From Aspidiotus rigidus (Eukaryota > Arthropoda > Insecta > Hemiptera > Diaspididae), in assembly GCA_035079385.1 (NCBI GenBank), contig JAVHKY010000049.1:310001-374000 (forward strand): DNA of 64,000 nt. Direction: 5' to 3'. The first letter of the stretch is position 1. The number at the start of each line of letters is the position of its first letter. The translations under genes and the position numbers were made by a program. Under the pieces are notes generated by a model that was not told where the DNA came from, searched no databases, and saw nothing but the letters and a program-made list of their open reading frames with translations. Of this stretch, positions 44,601 to 54,099 are shown piece after piece.

Positions 44601-45390
44601 GAAAGCTCTACTTCTTTCCAAACTTACGAAAAATAGTTTGTCGTTATCATTAATCATCCTTTCTACGAATAAAAATTAAGAGCTTTGACTATGTGTGTAC
44701 GAAACACAGAAGAATAAAAAAAAACAAAACCAGGATTGGAAATCCAATCAATCGGGCCTAGAGAAGAAGACTATGGGACTACTTAAGAAATTTAGAAAAA
44801 CAAAGGTCGAAAGGGGGGAGACGTACAACTTATTCGTCAGACTGCTTGAACGACATTCGAATCACGTATTGAGACGCTAATCAGCGTCTAGCTAGACCTA
44901 CGATCGAAAAATCTGCTAATCGAAATAAAAGAGCCGATACCTGACGAGAGTTATTTTATAAACACAATTTATTATCCAAAACTAAACTAAATTTCGACTA
45001 GAATAGATAACGATTCGTCTATTCAGTCGGATTGTAGTAAACCAGTCGGTAGGAATAATAATAAGTGCAAGATAGCAAACTTGGAATTTCGTTGATGGTA
45101 CAGCTATCGTTCGCAGTCGGATACTCGTCACGTGCAACTTCATTCGATATAGATGGAAAAGCAGGTGGAACGTGCTCGCTACTCAGAAGAAATTTCGAAT
45201 AAATTCACTCGTTGACCCACGTTGTTCTGAGAGCGGCTGGCTCGAAATGTGATTCTCTCGATACCGGATTAAAAAAAAATTATGTATACTGCATCGGAAG
45301 CACGAAATTGCGATGCAGTCTGAAACGCGAAATTGGGAAGGCTAAATCGGTAGCAGTCCAGAAAACGATCACCGTTTCAAATTGTCCGAA
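41690..45390. other. No gene or element recognised
   Basis: AT-rich with a T-run near 43070. The plus-strand open frame at 44338-44679 (113 residues, Ser/Thr-rich then basic: 'RRRWLKALLLSKL') lies upstream of the decayed Pao element but in opposite orientation. I cannot link it to a family. Confidence 0.45.
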
Positions 45391-45620
45391 ACCATCATGA
45401 ATTGCTGAGTCGGCGTCTGCTGATCCGACATCGTATCGCAAATGTTTGTCATTGTTTATACGTAACTCGTAATCGAAATTCGTAGACAGTGGAAAAGGAT
45501 TAATGAGAGAGTTTGAAGAGAGATATTGAAAATGGGTTGATTTTTCATTGCTATGGATTTCGTTATTTGTTTATCAGTCGGCTATTGCCGCAGCGATGAA
45601 ACTTCATGAGATTTTCGACA
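45391..45620 (-). repeat. Probable 3' LTR (lower copy)
   Basis: Shares about 215 bp with the copy at 49684, nearly base for base, including GAGTCGGCGTCTGCTGATCC and GGCTATTGCCGCAGCGATG. It lacks a block of about 31 bp present in the other copy. Confidence 0.65.
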
Positions 45621-45839
45621 CTCCCCACCGCACGAAAGAAACTGATAGAATTTATTGGTTACTTCTAGCTATATTTATAATGATTTTAAGGTGGATGATA
45701 AGGTTGTAGATATTGAAAAATTTAAAGTATTTTGTTGAAATTTTGTATGTGAGTCTGCGTATCAAATAAATTTGATAGCTTACTAAACTTGTCGGCGAGT
45801 ATAATAAGCTGAAAAATTGTATAATTGGGTTATTTTGAT

Positions 45840-46800
45840 GGAAGTTTCAATTTTCGAATGTCTTAGGATTATGATATTCGAGGAAAGCGCGATAAGCATA
45901 AGCGTACTTTGAAGTGCTAGTAAATAGGTGTACTTATAGTTGTTTCTCCGTCTTCTGTATAGGGTCAGAGACGTCTAGGATAAGATAGTTCCATTATATT
46001 AGTTATTTCAGTCCTTAATCTGGACCATCCTGTCAGTAAGATTGGACTGAATGGACTTTTCCAGTCGTATTTTCGTTTGTCTAAATCTGGTAACATCGTT
46101 TTCCAATTAATGCTTCCATGAGTTCTAAACGTGTCATGGTTAATTTATTGTTTATTGAAGCTAGTCTAGATAATAATCTGATAGTCGTGTATATTTGTAA
46201 GAAGGATACCTGTCGGCGCTACTGCGTTGTATTCTTCTGCGTTTGATGGAATAGCGGGGCAAAGGGATTCATGACATAGCGACTCTGGACCTTGCCACCA
46301 TTTCCTTTCGGTTAAATTCGCCATACTTTTAATTTTGTTGATTCTGTTTTTAATAAATTGAGGAAGTACGCTCGTCGAATTCATCCATTGTAAGATCGTT
46401 AATGCGTCGACCCAGAGAATAGTTCTCTTCACTTGGATGTTAAGATTATTCAGTAAAAAGTTTGCACATCGTTTGCCAATCACTGCTCCCATGAGCTCTA
46501 AACGTGGTATCGTCAATTTATCGTTTATCGGAGCAAGTCTAGATTTTACAAATATGAAGGTAGAACAGTTTTCAAATGTTCTCGGATTATGATAGACTAG
46601 ATAAGCGCAACAAGCGTAAGCGTGCTTTGAAGCGTCTGTAAATACGTGTAAAGTTATTTCTCCGTCTTCTGTATAAGGCCAGAGACGTCTAGGATATGTT
46701 AATTCCGGCATGTTGATTATTTCCGCTCTTAATTTGGACCATTCCGCCGCTAAGGTTGGCGTGAATGGATGCTTCCAATCGTACTTAAGTTTTCAGCATT
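45840..46800 (-). repeat. Duplicated RNase H-region segments in the Pao remnant
   Basis: Segment 45840-46080 resembles 46570-46800, both with TTTCTCCGTCTTCTGTATA and CAGAGACGTCTAGGATA. Segment 46080-46165 resembles 46475-46545, both with ATGAG(T/C)TCTAAACGTG. The lower copy is far more decayed, so part of pol is represented twice. This could be an old tandem duplication or two element copies merged. Confidence 0.65.
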
Positions 46801-47300
46801 TCTGCAGGAATATTTTGAGTTTTAAATAACTAGGAACGTATAAGCTTAATGGATCGTAAATTGATGCTAGAAATGATGAAACGTTCTTTTTCTTGGGTTG
46901 AAAAGGAAGATCTCGATTTACTTTCGAACTGAGTTCGTCTTTTTTGCGATCCCACTTCAGCACTAAAATAGAAATTGGGCCCGATGTCTTATCGACCATA
47001 TCTTTCGGAAGCGAATTGATAAATTGAGTATCGTTTGAAGCCCAGTCTCTTAAATTCATACTTATCTCCTTTGATTTTGAAGTAACCGAGTGGAATATAC
47101 TGACTGCGTCTGAGACGTTCTTGACGCTAGTAACTAAGTTATCTAGGCTACGTAAAATTTGTTCCTCGCGAGAATATTTCATACATTATCTGGTTCTGAG
47201 GAAAGATGTTCGCATATGCTTATGTTGAGTAGGAAGGGTGAAGATTTTACGCCAAATGGCACTCGACAGAACCTATAGAAAATTAGGTTTTCTTACGATT
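46166..47300 (-). pseudogene. Pao-like RT/RNase H remnant
   Basis: Reading down the minus strand, 'FYRFCRVPFGVKSSPFLL' (about 47285-47230) is the RT palm of Pao elements. The frame 47182-46793 gives the connection region ending 'LASIYDPLSLYVPSYLKLK', typical of BEL/Pao just before RNase H. The frame 46711-46166 gives RNase H with 'LHVFTDASKHAYACCAYL' (residue 20), 'KLTIPRLELMGAVIG' and 'ILWVDALTILQWM', the last with Val where Ser is usual. Frameshifts or stops lie between the pieces, and the YVDD-type box falls in a break. Confidence 0.8.
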
Positions 47301-47511
47301 TGAGACTGCCGTTATCTAAGATGCCTCGTTTTTCTTTCGGATAATGGATCGAGGTCGGTTTTGTGTAAATTATCAATCGCTGAAATTCTACGTCTAGTAA
47401 TAAGCTCTTCATGACATTGGAATCGCCGTTTCCTGGATGCTTGTGTTTTGTTTTTTTTTTTACGAAACGTGTCTAAAATTCTAGTCTAGCCTGCGGTTGG
47501 ATGTTCGTTTG

Positions 47512-47990
47512 GGTCGGATAATAATGCAGTGAATGGTTCTGACGACGAGGTCTATAAAATAAGTCATATAAGAGTTGATAAGATATTTAGGTGAATCGTG
47601 AAGAAAATAATATCAACATCGTTAGGGTTCTCACTCGGATTCAGATAATAGCGACATTGGAGGTTCAGACGAGTTTGGCGGCATGTTCCATAAAATAAGA
47701 TATAAGGAAGTTACTAAGATATTTATGTGATTCATGAGAGAGAATAATATCAACATTGTTTCTTCAGGAGACTCAATCTGTATAATATGCGAGCCTGTTG
47801 AACAATAGGGTTCTCATTTGGATTCAGATAATAGTGATGTTGAAGGATCGGACGAATTTGACGGCATGTTCCATAAAATAAGATAATAAGGAAGTTAATA
47901 AGATATTTATGTGAATCATGAGAGAGAGATCGCGTTCTTTCTTTTCAGGAGGCTCAATCTGATAAGTAATAAGTCGAGGCGCCTCTTATC
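47512..47990 (+). repeat. Three imperfect ~120-190-bp tandem copies
   Basis: Copies begin near 47515, 47630 and 47815. Each runs GATTCAGATAATAG (or the equivalent), GACGA(G/A)TTTG, CATAAAATAAG, GATATTTATGTGA and TCATGAGAGAGA. One plus-strand frame reads 'SDSDNSD' followed by 'GSDEF' and 'GMFHKIR' in two copies, so an exon-like acidic peptide may have been duplicated. The second and third copies are closest to each other. Confidence 0.65.
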
Positions 47991-47999
47991 TAACTAAGT

Positions 48000-49670
48000 T
48001 ACCGACATCTGTAGCGGACTAAGGTGACATTGTTACCGCCATATACCCAATGTCTGCCGAATGCAACTCCTAAGAGAGTCTCATGTATCCCAGTGGTAGG
48101 ATACGGTGTTGTTGACACTAGTTGCGCTAATTCGGAAGGAAATCATCGAAGTGACCCTTCCTTATACGTCAGATCAGTCGTGCCTGACTATGCCCAGAGC
48201 TTCGTAGCTATAGGGAATTATGCTTTTCGCGTTTTATAACCACTGAACGCTGCAATGCATAATGACTAGAATATGACCCCATAACGGAGTACGCAAGGCC
48301 TGTTATTAAAATAAGTAGGTATGTGAGTAAGAACGTTTCGCCGACGCCTAAGCATCGATAGGGTGGAAACGGTGTCCCGTTTAGCCGGACATGCTGGAAG
48401 GAATAAATAAGAGTATTCCTTCCATACCACCATCGCGCATTAGTGGTACATGGGTAGCATATAGTTCAGAATTTCCTTATCCTTTCCGTCCCATACCAAA
48501 AAGAATATGGCAATCGCGACTCATACTACCACTACATAAATGAACTAATCAGTATATTCGTGTCAACAACTGTCCTATTCTTCATGTGTCGCTGCTGACC
48601 AAAGAAAGAACCTAAGCTAAGGAAACGATGAGAAGCAGCCTCAAGGTTGCCTGACATTCGACGTTTGCCAGAGTCGGGATAAGTAATAAGTTTAATATAA
48701 TATTTTCCTGAAAACGTGTCTTCTCCTCTGATTCTGAATAAGCATATAATATTGAGTTCAATAAGATTAATGTTCGCGAAGAGAATGTGACCGGTCATGA
48801 AGGAGAAACCAACAAATTCTATTGAATTTGGGCGATTATGATTTCTCGTAAAATTGTTAAATGTTTTTCAGATTGAGCCTATTTTCTATCGTGCGTAATC
48901 CCGTTCGGTCATAGGCCAAGCGATTTCACAAAATGATCCGTATAGGTTGGAATTTACGACGACGTATGATATCTAGCATAAGAGACCAGACAAAAGAAGA
49001 CAAAAATATAAAATAAAATGAACTAACTCACGTCTAACTATCGCCATAATATCTTCGCTAATCGAACATAATGAACTCGTATTGTATAAAATTTTTCTAA
49101 GTAGGTAATAAAGAATACCGTATAATATAACCGTCTTCGTCCTTGCTCCATCGCATCAAATATTCGTGTGAAAATAAGTTCTAAGATCCTTGAGATGAAG
49201 TCTGATTCTTACCCGTTTGGACACGACAGTACGATTCTAGTAAGCTAAGTTAAAAATAAAGATTATTCTGGTTCTTCCCTTAGGTCCTTATTGAAGCTCT
49301 GCTACCAGATTCTGTGGGAAATGCGAAAGGGGGGGAATAGCTAGAGTGGCTTTGCTGCAGTGGAAGACGTGCTGAAAACTCAATCTGAGGAAATATCGAG
49401 ACGTACAAGAGACATAAAATATATTTATTTAATTAAGAGGATAAATCGAATAATTATAAGTCCGAAACGTGTCTGAATGTGTACCATGGTCGTCATCGAC
49501 TGATCATCGGGAATCTAACGGACAGAGAATAAAACATCTATCCGTCAGTCTCGCGAACGAGAGTAAGTCGATTAGAAATAAAAGAAGATTGAGGTCGTGG
49601 ATCGTACAAGTCCTTAACGGGTCGAACCAGAATAATAAGAAGAGTCAAATTGTCTAAGAATAAGTACTTA
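48000..49670. other. No gene recognised; short hairpin at 48396-48423
   Basis: Lies where the Pao element's gag and leader should be, but no Gag domain is recognisable. A perfect 10-bp inverted repeat (GGAAGGAATA, 48396-48405; inverse 48414-48423) with an 8-base loop is the only structure noticed. Confidence 0.45.
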
Positions 49671-49683
49671 CATCGATTGGAAC

Positions 49684-49940
49684 CATCATGAATTTCTGAG
49701 TCGGCGTCTGCTGATCCGACATCGTATCGCAAATGTTTGTCATTGTTTATACGTAACTCGTAATCGAAATTCGTAGACAGTGGAAAAGGATTAATGAGAG
49801 AGTTTGAAGAGAGATATTGAAAATGGGTTGATTTTTCATTGCTATGGATTTCGTTATTTGTTTATCAGTCGGCTATTGCCGCAGCGATGAAACTTCAACT
49901 CCGGGAAGGAGTTGAAGTCGAAAATTGCAGATTTTCGACA
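49684..49940 (-). repeat. Probable 5' LTR (upper copy) with two hairpins
   Basis: Longer version of the 45391-45620 segment. The extra block holds two adjacent perfect inverted repeats. One has arms CTTCAACTCC/GGAGTTGAAG (49893-49902, 49908-49917). The other has arms GTCGAAAAT/ATTTTCGAC (about 49917-49939). Confidence 0.65.
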
Positions 49941-50479
49941 GGCCCAGACCCGAATTTAATGCACGCCGATTCCGATAAAATAAACATTCGAAAATAAATA
50001 TTTTATGTGCTATTCGAATCAAATTTAAAATTTCCGGCGAGTACGTTCAATTCACCCAGGCCTCGGCGGCCACGTTCTTCAGATCCGGAATATTATCATC
50101 GAAACGCCCGTCGTCCGTCGAAGGGAAAAACGCACTCCCGCCTCAACGACAAGCAAAACCCATCGTTGAGGCGAACAAAAACCATTTTTCTCCCTCTAAT
50201 CGGCCAAGTTTATCGCACAGCCGAGATAGCAGGAGAAGGGTAGGTAAGATAGGAATGAGGCGCGGAGAGGTAGGATAGTAGAAACTGGATTGAAATACAC
50301 GCAGAAAAGAAAGCGAGAGTGGAAGTTTCTATCTCGATACAACGATAAACGTAGGCCGCTCATGACTTCGAACGGGTGAACGAAGATAAACACGCTCACT
50401 TCACTGTTCGGTAAAAAGCCGTTATTTCTCAGAGTCAAGATTAAACCAGAACGACGCGACGATAATAAAACGATTTTTA

Positions 50480-50521
50480 CAGCGACCGATTTCGGACATA
50501 CGGCGATGACCATCATCAGGC
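50480..50521 (-). ncRNA. Hammerhead-ribozyme-like core 3' of a Penelope-like element
   Basis: The minus strand reads CCTGATGATGG (50520-50510) and, 16 bases further on, TCCGAAATCGG. The boxes CTGATGA (50519-50513) and GAAA (50493-50490) in this order are the two conserved cores of a hammerhead. Such ribozymes are known from the terminal repeats of Penelope-like elements. Stem II would be very short and I could not define stems I and III, so this may be a relic. Confidence 0.35.
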
Positions 50522-51560
50522 AACTGAAGAAGATAGAAATGAACACAGTAAAATGATGTCATCCTAAACAGTCACGACGTGTGAGGATGAAAAAATCCAG
50601 CAAGAACCGCGAAATAGGAGTAACGAAAGGAGCCGCTAGATTGTTGAGGAGTCTTTAGCTGTGAATTTTATGCGCCGCAATCGTTTCTGCCTTCTCTAAA
50701 TGATTCATTATTTTGCCCTTCGAGCAATAATGTAGAATTTTCCAGCTTATTTTGTCATCGAACCCGTGATTTGAGTCTAAACAATGCTTCGCCATTGCCG
50801 ATTCGGCTAGCTTCTCAGTATTAAAGGCAGTGCGATGGTCAGATAGGCGCGAGGAGAAGGCTCTGCCCGTTTGCCCAATGTACACCATTTGACAATCCGT
50901 GCAAGATAATTGGTAGACACCAGATCGTTTACCAAGCGGAATCGGATCCTTCAGATTCAAAAGAGCGTTGAGTGTGGTGACTGGACGAAAAGCAGCTTTA
51001 TAGTCATATTTTTTTAATATGGAAGCCAATCTATTGGAGGAAGACCCATAGTAAGGTAGACTGATCCATTTAGATCGACTAGATTTCTGAGGGCGGTGTG
51101 GTGGAAATGATAGCAACATTCTGAGACTTTTCTTTCGTACCATTTTTGAAACGTCGATGCGGAGACCATTATGTAAAGCGATTGATTGAATAATATTAAT
51201 TTCGATGTCACCTGCGGAGGCAGAAAGAGGGAGGGCGAGAAGACGATGAATAGAAGAATTGACAACGGCCATTTTATGTTCTCTCGGATGTAAGGAATGG
51301 TTTGAAATAGAGACGCCTGTAAAGGTACTTTTCCTGTGGATAGCAAAATCCGTAGAGAGGCCTGAAGAACACGGCACGAGCCGAATAGTCAGGTCCAAAT
51401 GGTTTCTACAGTCGTGACCAATTTCGATGGTAAATTGCATAAAAGGATGAAGATCATTGAGCTTGTTATGAAACTGGTGAAGTGCCTCATCGGGGCCATT
51501 CCACGCTGATTGGTATACTACCGATGAAAAATTCTTCCATATTTTGTACAATTTTTATTG
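50490..51560 (-). mobile_element. Penelope-like element A, 5'-truncated
   Basis: Minus strand. Contains the end of the RT, the linker, the GIY-YIG endonuclease and a short 3' region. Similarity to the family starts abruptly at about 51555, just after where the YVDD box should be, so it is 5'-truncated. Confidence 0.85.
50655..51551 (-). CDS. Penelope-like protein fragment, RT end plus GIY-YIG endonuclease
   Basis: 298 open codons. Residues 20-60 hold the RT region after the catalytic Asps ('HPFMQFTIEIG' then 'NHLDLTI'). Residues 65-95 hold 'DFAIHRKSTFTGV' and 'HPREHKMAVVNS', typical of Penelope RT ends. Residues 160-210 hold 'WISLPYYGSSSN' and 'KDPIPLGKRS'. The GIY-YIG nuclease starts at 211 with 'GVYQLSCTDCQMVYIGQTGR' (GVY at 211, YIG at 224, Arg at 230), followed by 'RLSDHRTAF' and 'MAKHCLDSNHGFD'. 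A CxxC pair precedes the second motif, as in the family. The endonuclease appears intact, but without the RT core the protein cannot mobilise the element. Confidence 0.9.
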   Translation of the reverse strand: MYKIWKNFSSVVYQSAWNGPDEALHQFHNKLNDLHPFMQFTIEIGHDCRNHLDLTIRLVPCSSGLSTDFAIHRKSTFTGVSISNHSLHPREHKMAVVNSSIHRLLALPLSASAGDIEINIIQSIALHNGLRIDVSKMVRKKSLRMLLSFPPHRPQKSSRSKWISLPYYGSSSNRLASILKKYDYKAAFRPVTTLNALLNLKDPIPLGKRSGVYQLSCTDCQMVYIGQTGRAFSSRLSDHRTAFNTEKLAESAMAKHCLDSNHGFDDKISWKILHYCSKGKIMNHLEKAETIAAHKIHS

Positions 51561-51599
51561 TATTATGTACAGTCATGCGAGCGTTTACGAGTAAAATTT

Positions 51600-52075
51600 T
51601 CTTTTCAGATTATCGTTCCAGAACGACTTGGTCAGGCGAAAGGGGGTAGGTAGAGAAGCAGAGAGAAAGTTACCGTCGATGGTGAGGCTGGAGTCTCGAA
51701 AAAAAATGTATAGATGAAATTTCAAGAAAGGGGTTCTCTTTCTTTTTGAAATTTGAACTACTTCAAGGTCTCAAAATCAGGTCAAGGACTTTCGGGCAAA
51801 TGTGGAATTTTCGAGGATAAATTCCCAACTAAAGAAATTGTGGTTTCATACGGGAAAGGAAGAGAGAGATGAAAAGTGAAGTCGTAAAATCTTTGTAGGT
51901 GATTCGCGAAATCAGGTAAACTGTAAAATAATGTTAGAAATTCTCGAGTCTGTTTTTTTGGTTCCCCTGTCATTTTTTTTCATACTTCAATTGTCCAGTT
52001 TTTGGACCCCATAAGGTTTTTTGTCGTTCTAGTTAAATTGAAAATTGGGCATATTATGTTACAGTTGATCAGGTT
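51600..52075. other. No gene recognised
   Basis: AT-rich spacer between the Penelope fragment and an inverted duplicate. No domain or repeat was noticed. Confidence 0.45.
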
Positions 52076-52079
52076 AGAG

Positions 52080-52270
52080 AGTACTTCCAGATTCCATATC
52101 GATTTCCTTGTGAGAAACGAAGTCTCCTGGAACAAAGGCTCCAAAATTAGGATGGAACCGCAGAATGCGATGTGCCACAGGAATCTCTTTGAATAAACCC
52201 CTGCAAATTGGTATAGCCAAAATACAATCACTACCCAGACAAAAGAGGTCGTGGGTGCACATATGAAGAT
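52080..52270 (+). repeat. Inverted duplicate of the 53870-54090 region
   Basis: The plus-strand words GCGATGTGCCACAGGAATCT, AATCCC-less ATAGCCAAAA and TACTACCCAGACAAAAGA parallel the minus-strand sequence of 53870-54090 in the same order. The two are diverged, inverted copies of one unit about 1.7 kb apart. This copy is the shorter and more decayed. Confidence 0.6.
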
Positions 52271-52274
52271 CTCT

Positions 52275-53325
52275 GAAGTCGTACCTTGACCGAATTTAGG
52301 AAAGATGTTTTAGAGCCAATTGAGCAAAAAGTAGGACCATTACAACAGAAACGCTATCGTTTGTCTGGAAAGTGTAATACAAGTAGCCACTGACGTCTTA
52401 TTTCGGGTATACTTCTAATGTGAATATTGTAGGTACTGCCATAGCGTACATATTTTGGATACTGTGACGTTTCAGCAGTTACTCTCAGTGCTGGTAACAA
52501 ACGCTAACAATCTTTATTACTTGTGCCAGTACATTACATTTTTAACACACCAGAACACCGTATGTAAGCGAAATAAATACGAGGGCACGGGATGCAACTG
52601 CAACTAACTATCGGGCTTTCTCAATTTATCATCGTATATGGTTTATCCTATCGTGAGCTGATAATATTCCACACCACCTCCTCATTATAGCTTTGAACGT
52701 TCCACTCAGAATAATCGGTCTATGGATCTGTCGCTTTTCTCTGCTGAACACGATTCAGTAATTCATGGATGTCCGTCCTCTGACAAATATTTTTCTACCT
52801 TACACAACGCAATACATCCGCATCCCAGCCAGGCCAGCAGAAGTGTACCCTCGTTGACAAATTCATTCATTTAACATTACCAATTCCTGCAACTGGTTTG
52901 TAAGTGGGTAGCTTCAATACCTGACCGCAAGATCATATTCAGTCAGTCCAAAATATCGCATCTAGGAGGAGATCTTAATCCACAGTTGATCTTTGGTGGC
53001 AGATTATCTCTAGCGTGGTACAATTCTTTTCTTCCATTACTCCATCTCTTCTTTGGACAGTGCGCTCTCAAACAATTTCTTTGACAACCACAATTGTCTT
53101 CGCAACTATCCAAAGTGCAATATTGTTTCCTTTAACCTGCCTTGCCGCCGTCTCCATCTTTCTAGAATTATCCTCATAAGTGATACATTTCTTTGTGGTT
53201 CCCTTCTTCTCTGGGTAGTCCTTTGTAATTCCTTTCTCCTCGTGTCCAAGGGCGCAATTAGCATCGCAGACAACGAGAACACTTTGGGAAAATTGAATTG
53301 ATTATCTTTTTTGTATGCTTTAAAT
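52275..53325. other. No gene recognised
   Basis: Sequence between the two inverted duplicates. The 82-residue plus-strand frame at 53053-53301 has a hydrophobic stretch ('FLCGSLLLWVVLCNSFLL') but lacks any recognisable domain or partner. Confidence 0.4.
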
Positions 53326-53329
53326 TATA

Positions 53330-54095
53330 TTTTATTTTTAATTTGCCGCCATGGGCAGTCGGTCATGTTGCCCTTACTAAATCCGTCTCCTCGTGTACCG
53401 AAGGCTGATGTTTGACCGGGCCAAAACTTTGTTCTTTCCCTTCCACTGCACAGAGGCCATCTTGGTCGAGTAAAATTCTTCATAGAACCACAGTTGGAAT
53501 CATTCTGTACAACTTCATTCAGTTTTATCATCTCAACTGATGGTTTCCCGTCATCTAATGAGACCAATGACGGTATTGACTATTGCAGTGTTCCTTCATT
53601 TGACTTTGGATTTTCAGCGCGTCTTTTTTGTTATCTGATGATTCTTGTAGTTTCTTCACACTCGATTGGAAATGGATCCACCTCCATTACCTCTGGATCC
53701 ACAACAATATTACTCTCTACATCTGCCTCTGTTTCTTGTTTTTGCTCTTCACCTAAACTGTTTGGCAACATTTCTGTTGGTTTAGTTGTATCCTCCTGCT
53801 GTAATAGTCCTACCTCTACCTCAACTGCCTCTTTCTTAAATCGGGTTGAGGTATAGTCTTTGTTTCGGCGTCAAGGGGTCTTTATTTGCGCTCCAAGTGC
53901 ATCCACGATCTCATCTTTTGTCTGGGTAGTAATTGTAGTTAGGATCATTCCGAGCATTTTGGCCATGGGATTCGCTTCAAAGAGATTCCTGCGGCACATC
54001 GCCTTCTGCAGTTCTATTCTTAGAATTAGCTGATACGTTTCCATCTTTCTTGAATTCAAAATCTTCCACAATGATTCCGTCTCCTTCTACAAAAG
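53330..54095 (-). pseudogene. Decayed coding region of unknown family
   Basis: Three minus-strand stretches look coding and lie in order. The first, 54071-53871, reads 'MAKMLGMILTTITTQTKD' in one frame; in the next frame its acidic alternative resembles 'AEGDVPQESL'. The second, at about 53856-53640, is acidic ('PTEMLPNSLGEEQKQETEAD', 'DPEVMEVDPFPIECEE'). The third, 53567-53325, reads 'MVSLDDGKPSVEMIKLNEVV' and then 'RPRWPLCSGRERTKFWPGQ'. Stops and frameshifts separate them. The partial inverted duplicate at 52080 suggests a mobile or duplicated unit. I do not recognise the family. Confidence 0.35.
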
Positions 54096-54099
54096 CAAT

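Larger units (their letters stand above)
45391..49940 (-). mobile_element. Decayed Pao-like LTR retrotransposon with internal deletion
   Basis: Two nearly identical segments in the same orientation (45391-45620 and 49684-49940) bracket minus-strand BEL/Pao pol remains. That is the geometry of LTRs. On the minus strand each starts TGTCGAAAATCT. Just inside the upper copy, TGGTTCCAATCGATG (49685-49671, minus) would suit a primer-binding site. Integrase and most of gag/protease are missing, so at 4.55 kb the element is internally deleted. A target duplication could not be confirmed. Confidence 0.6.

Noticed and set aside
44338..44679. 113-codon Ser-rich ORF
   Set aside because: No recognisable domain, no signals around it, and opposite in strand to the nearby Pao element.
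48396..48423. Hairpin as a Helitron 3' end
   Set aside because: The 10-bp hairpin is not followed by a CTAG/CTRR-type terminus, and no 5' TC end was found.
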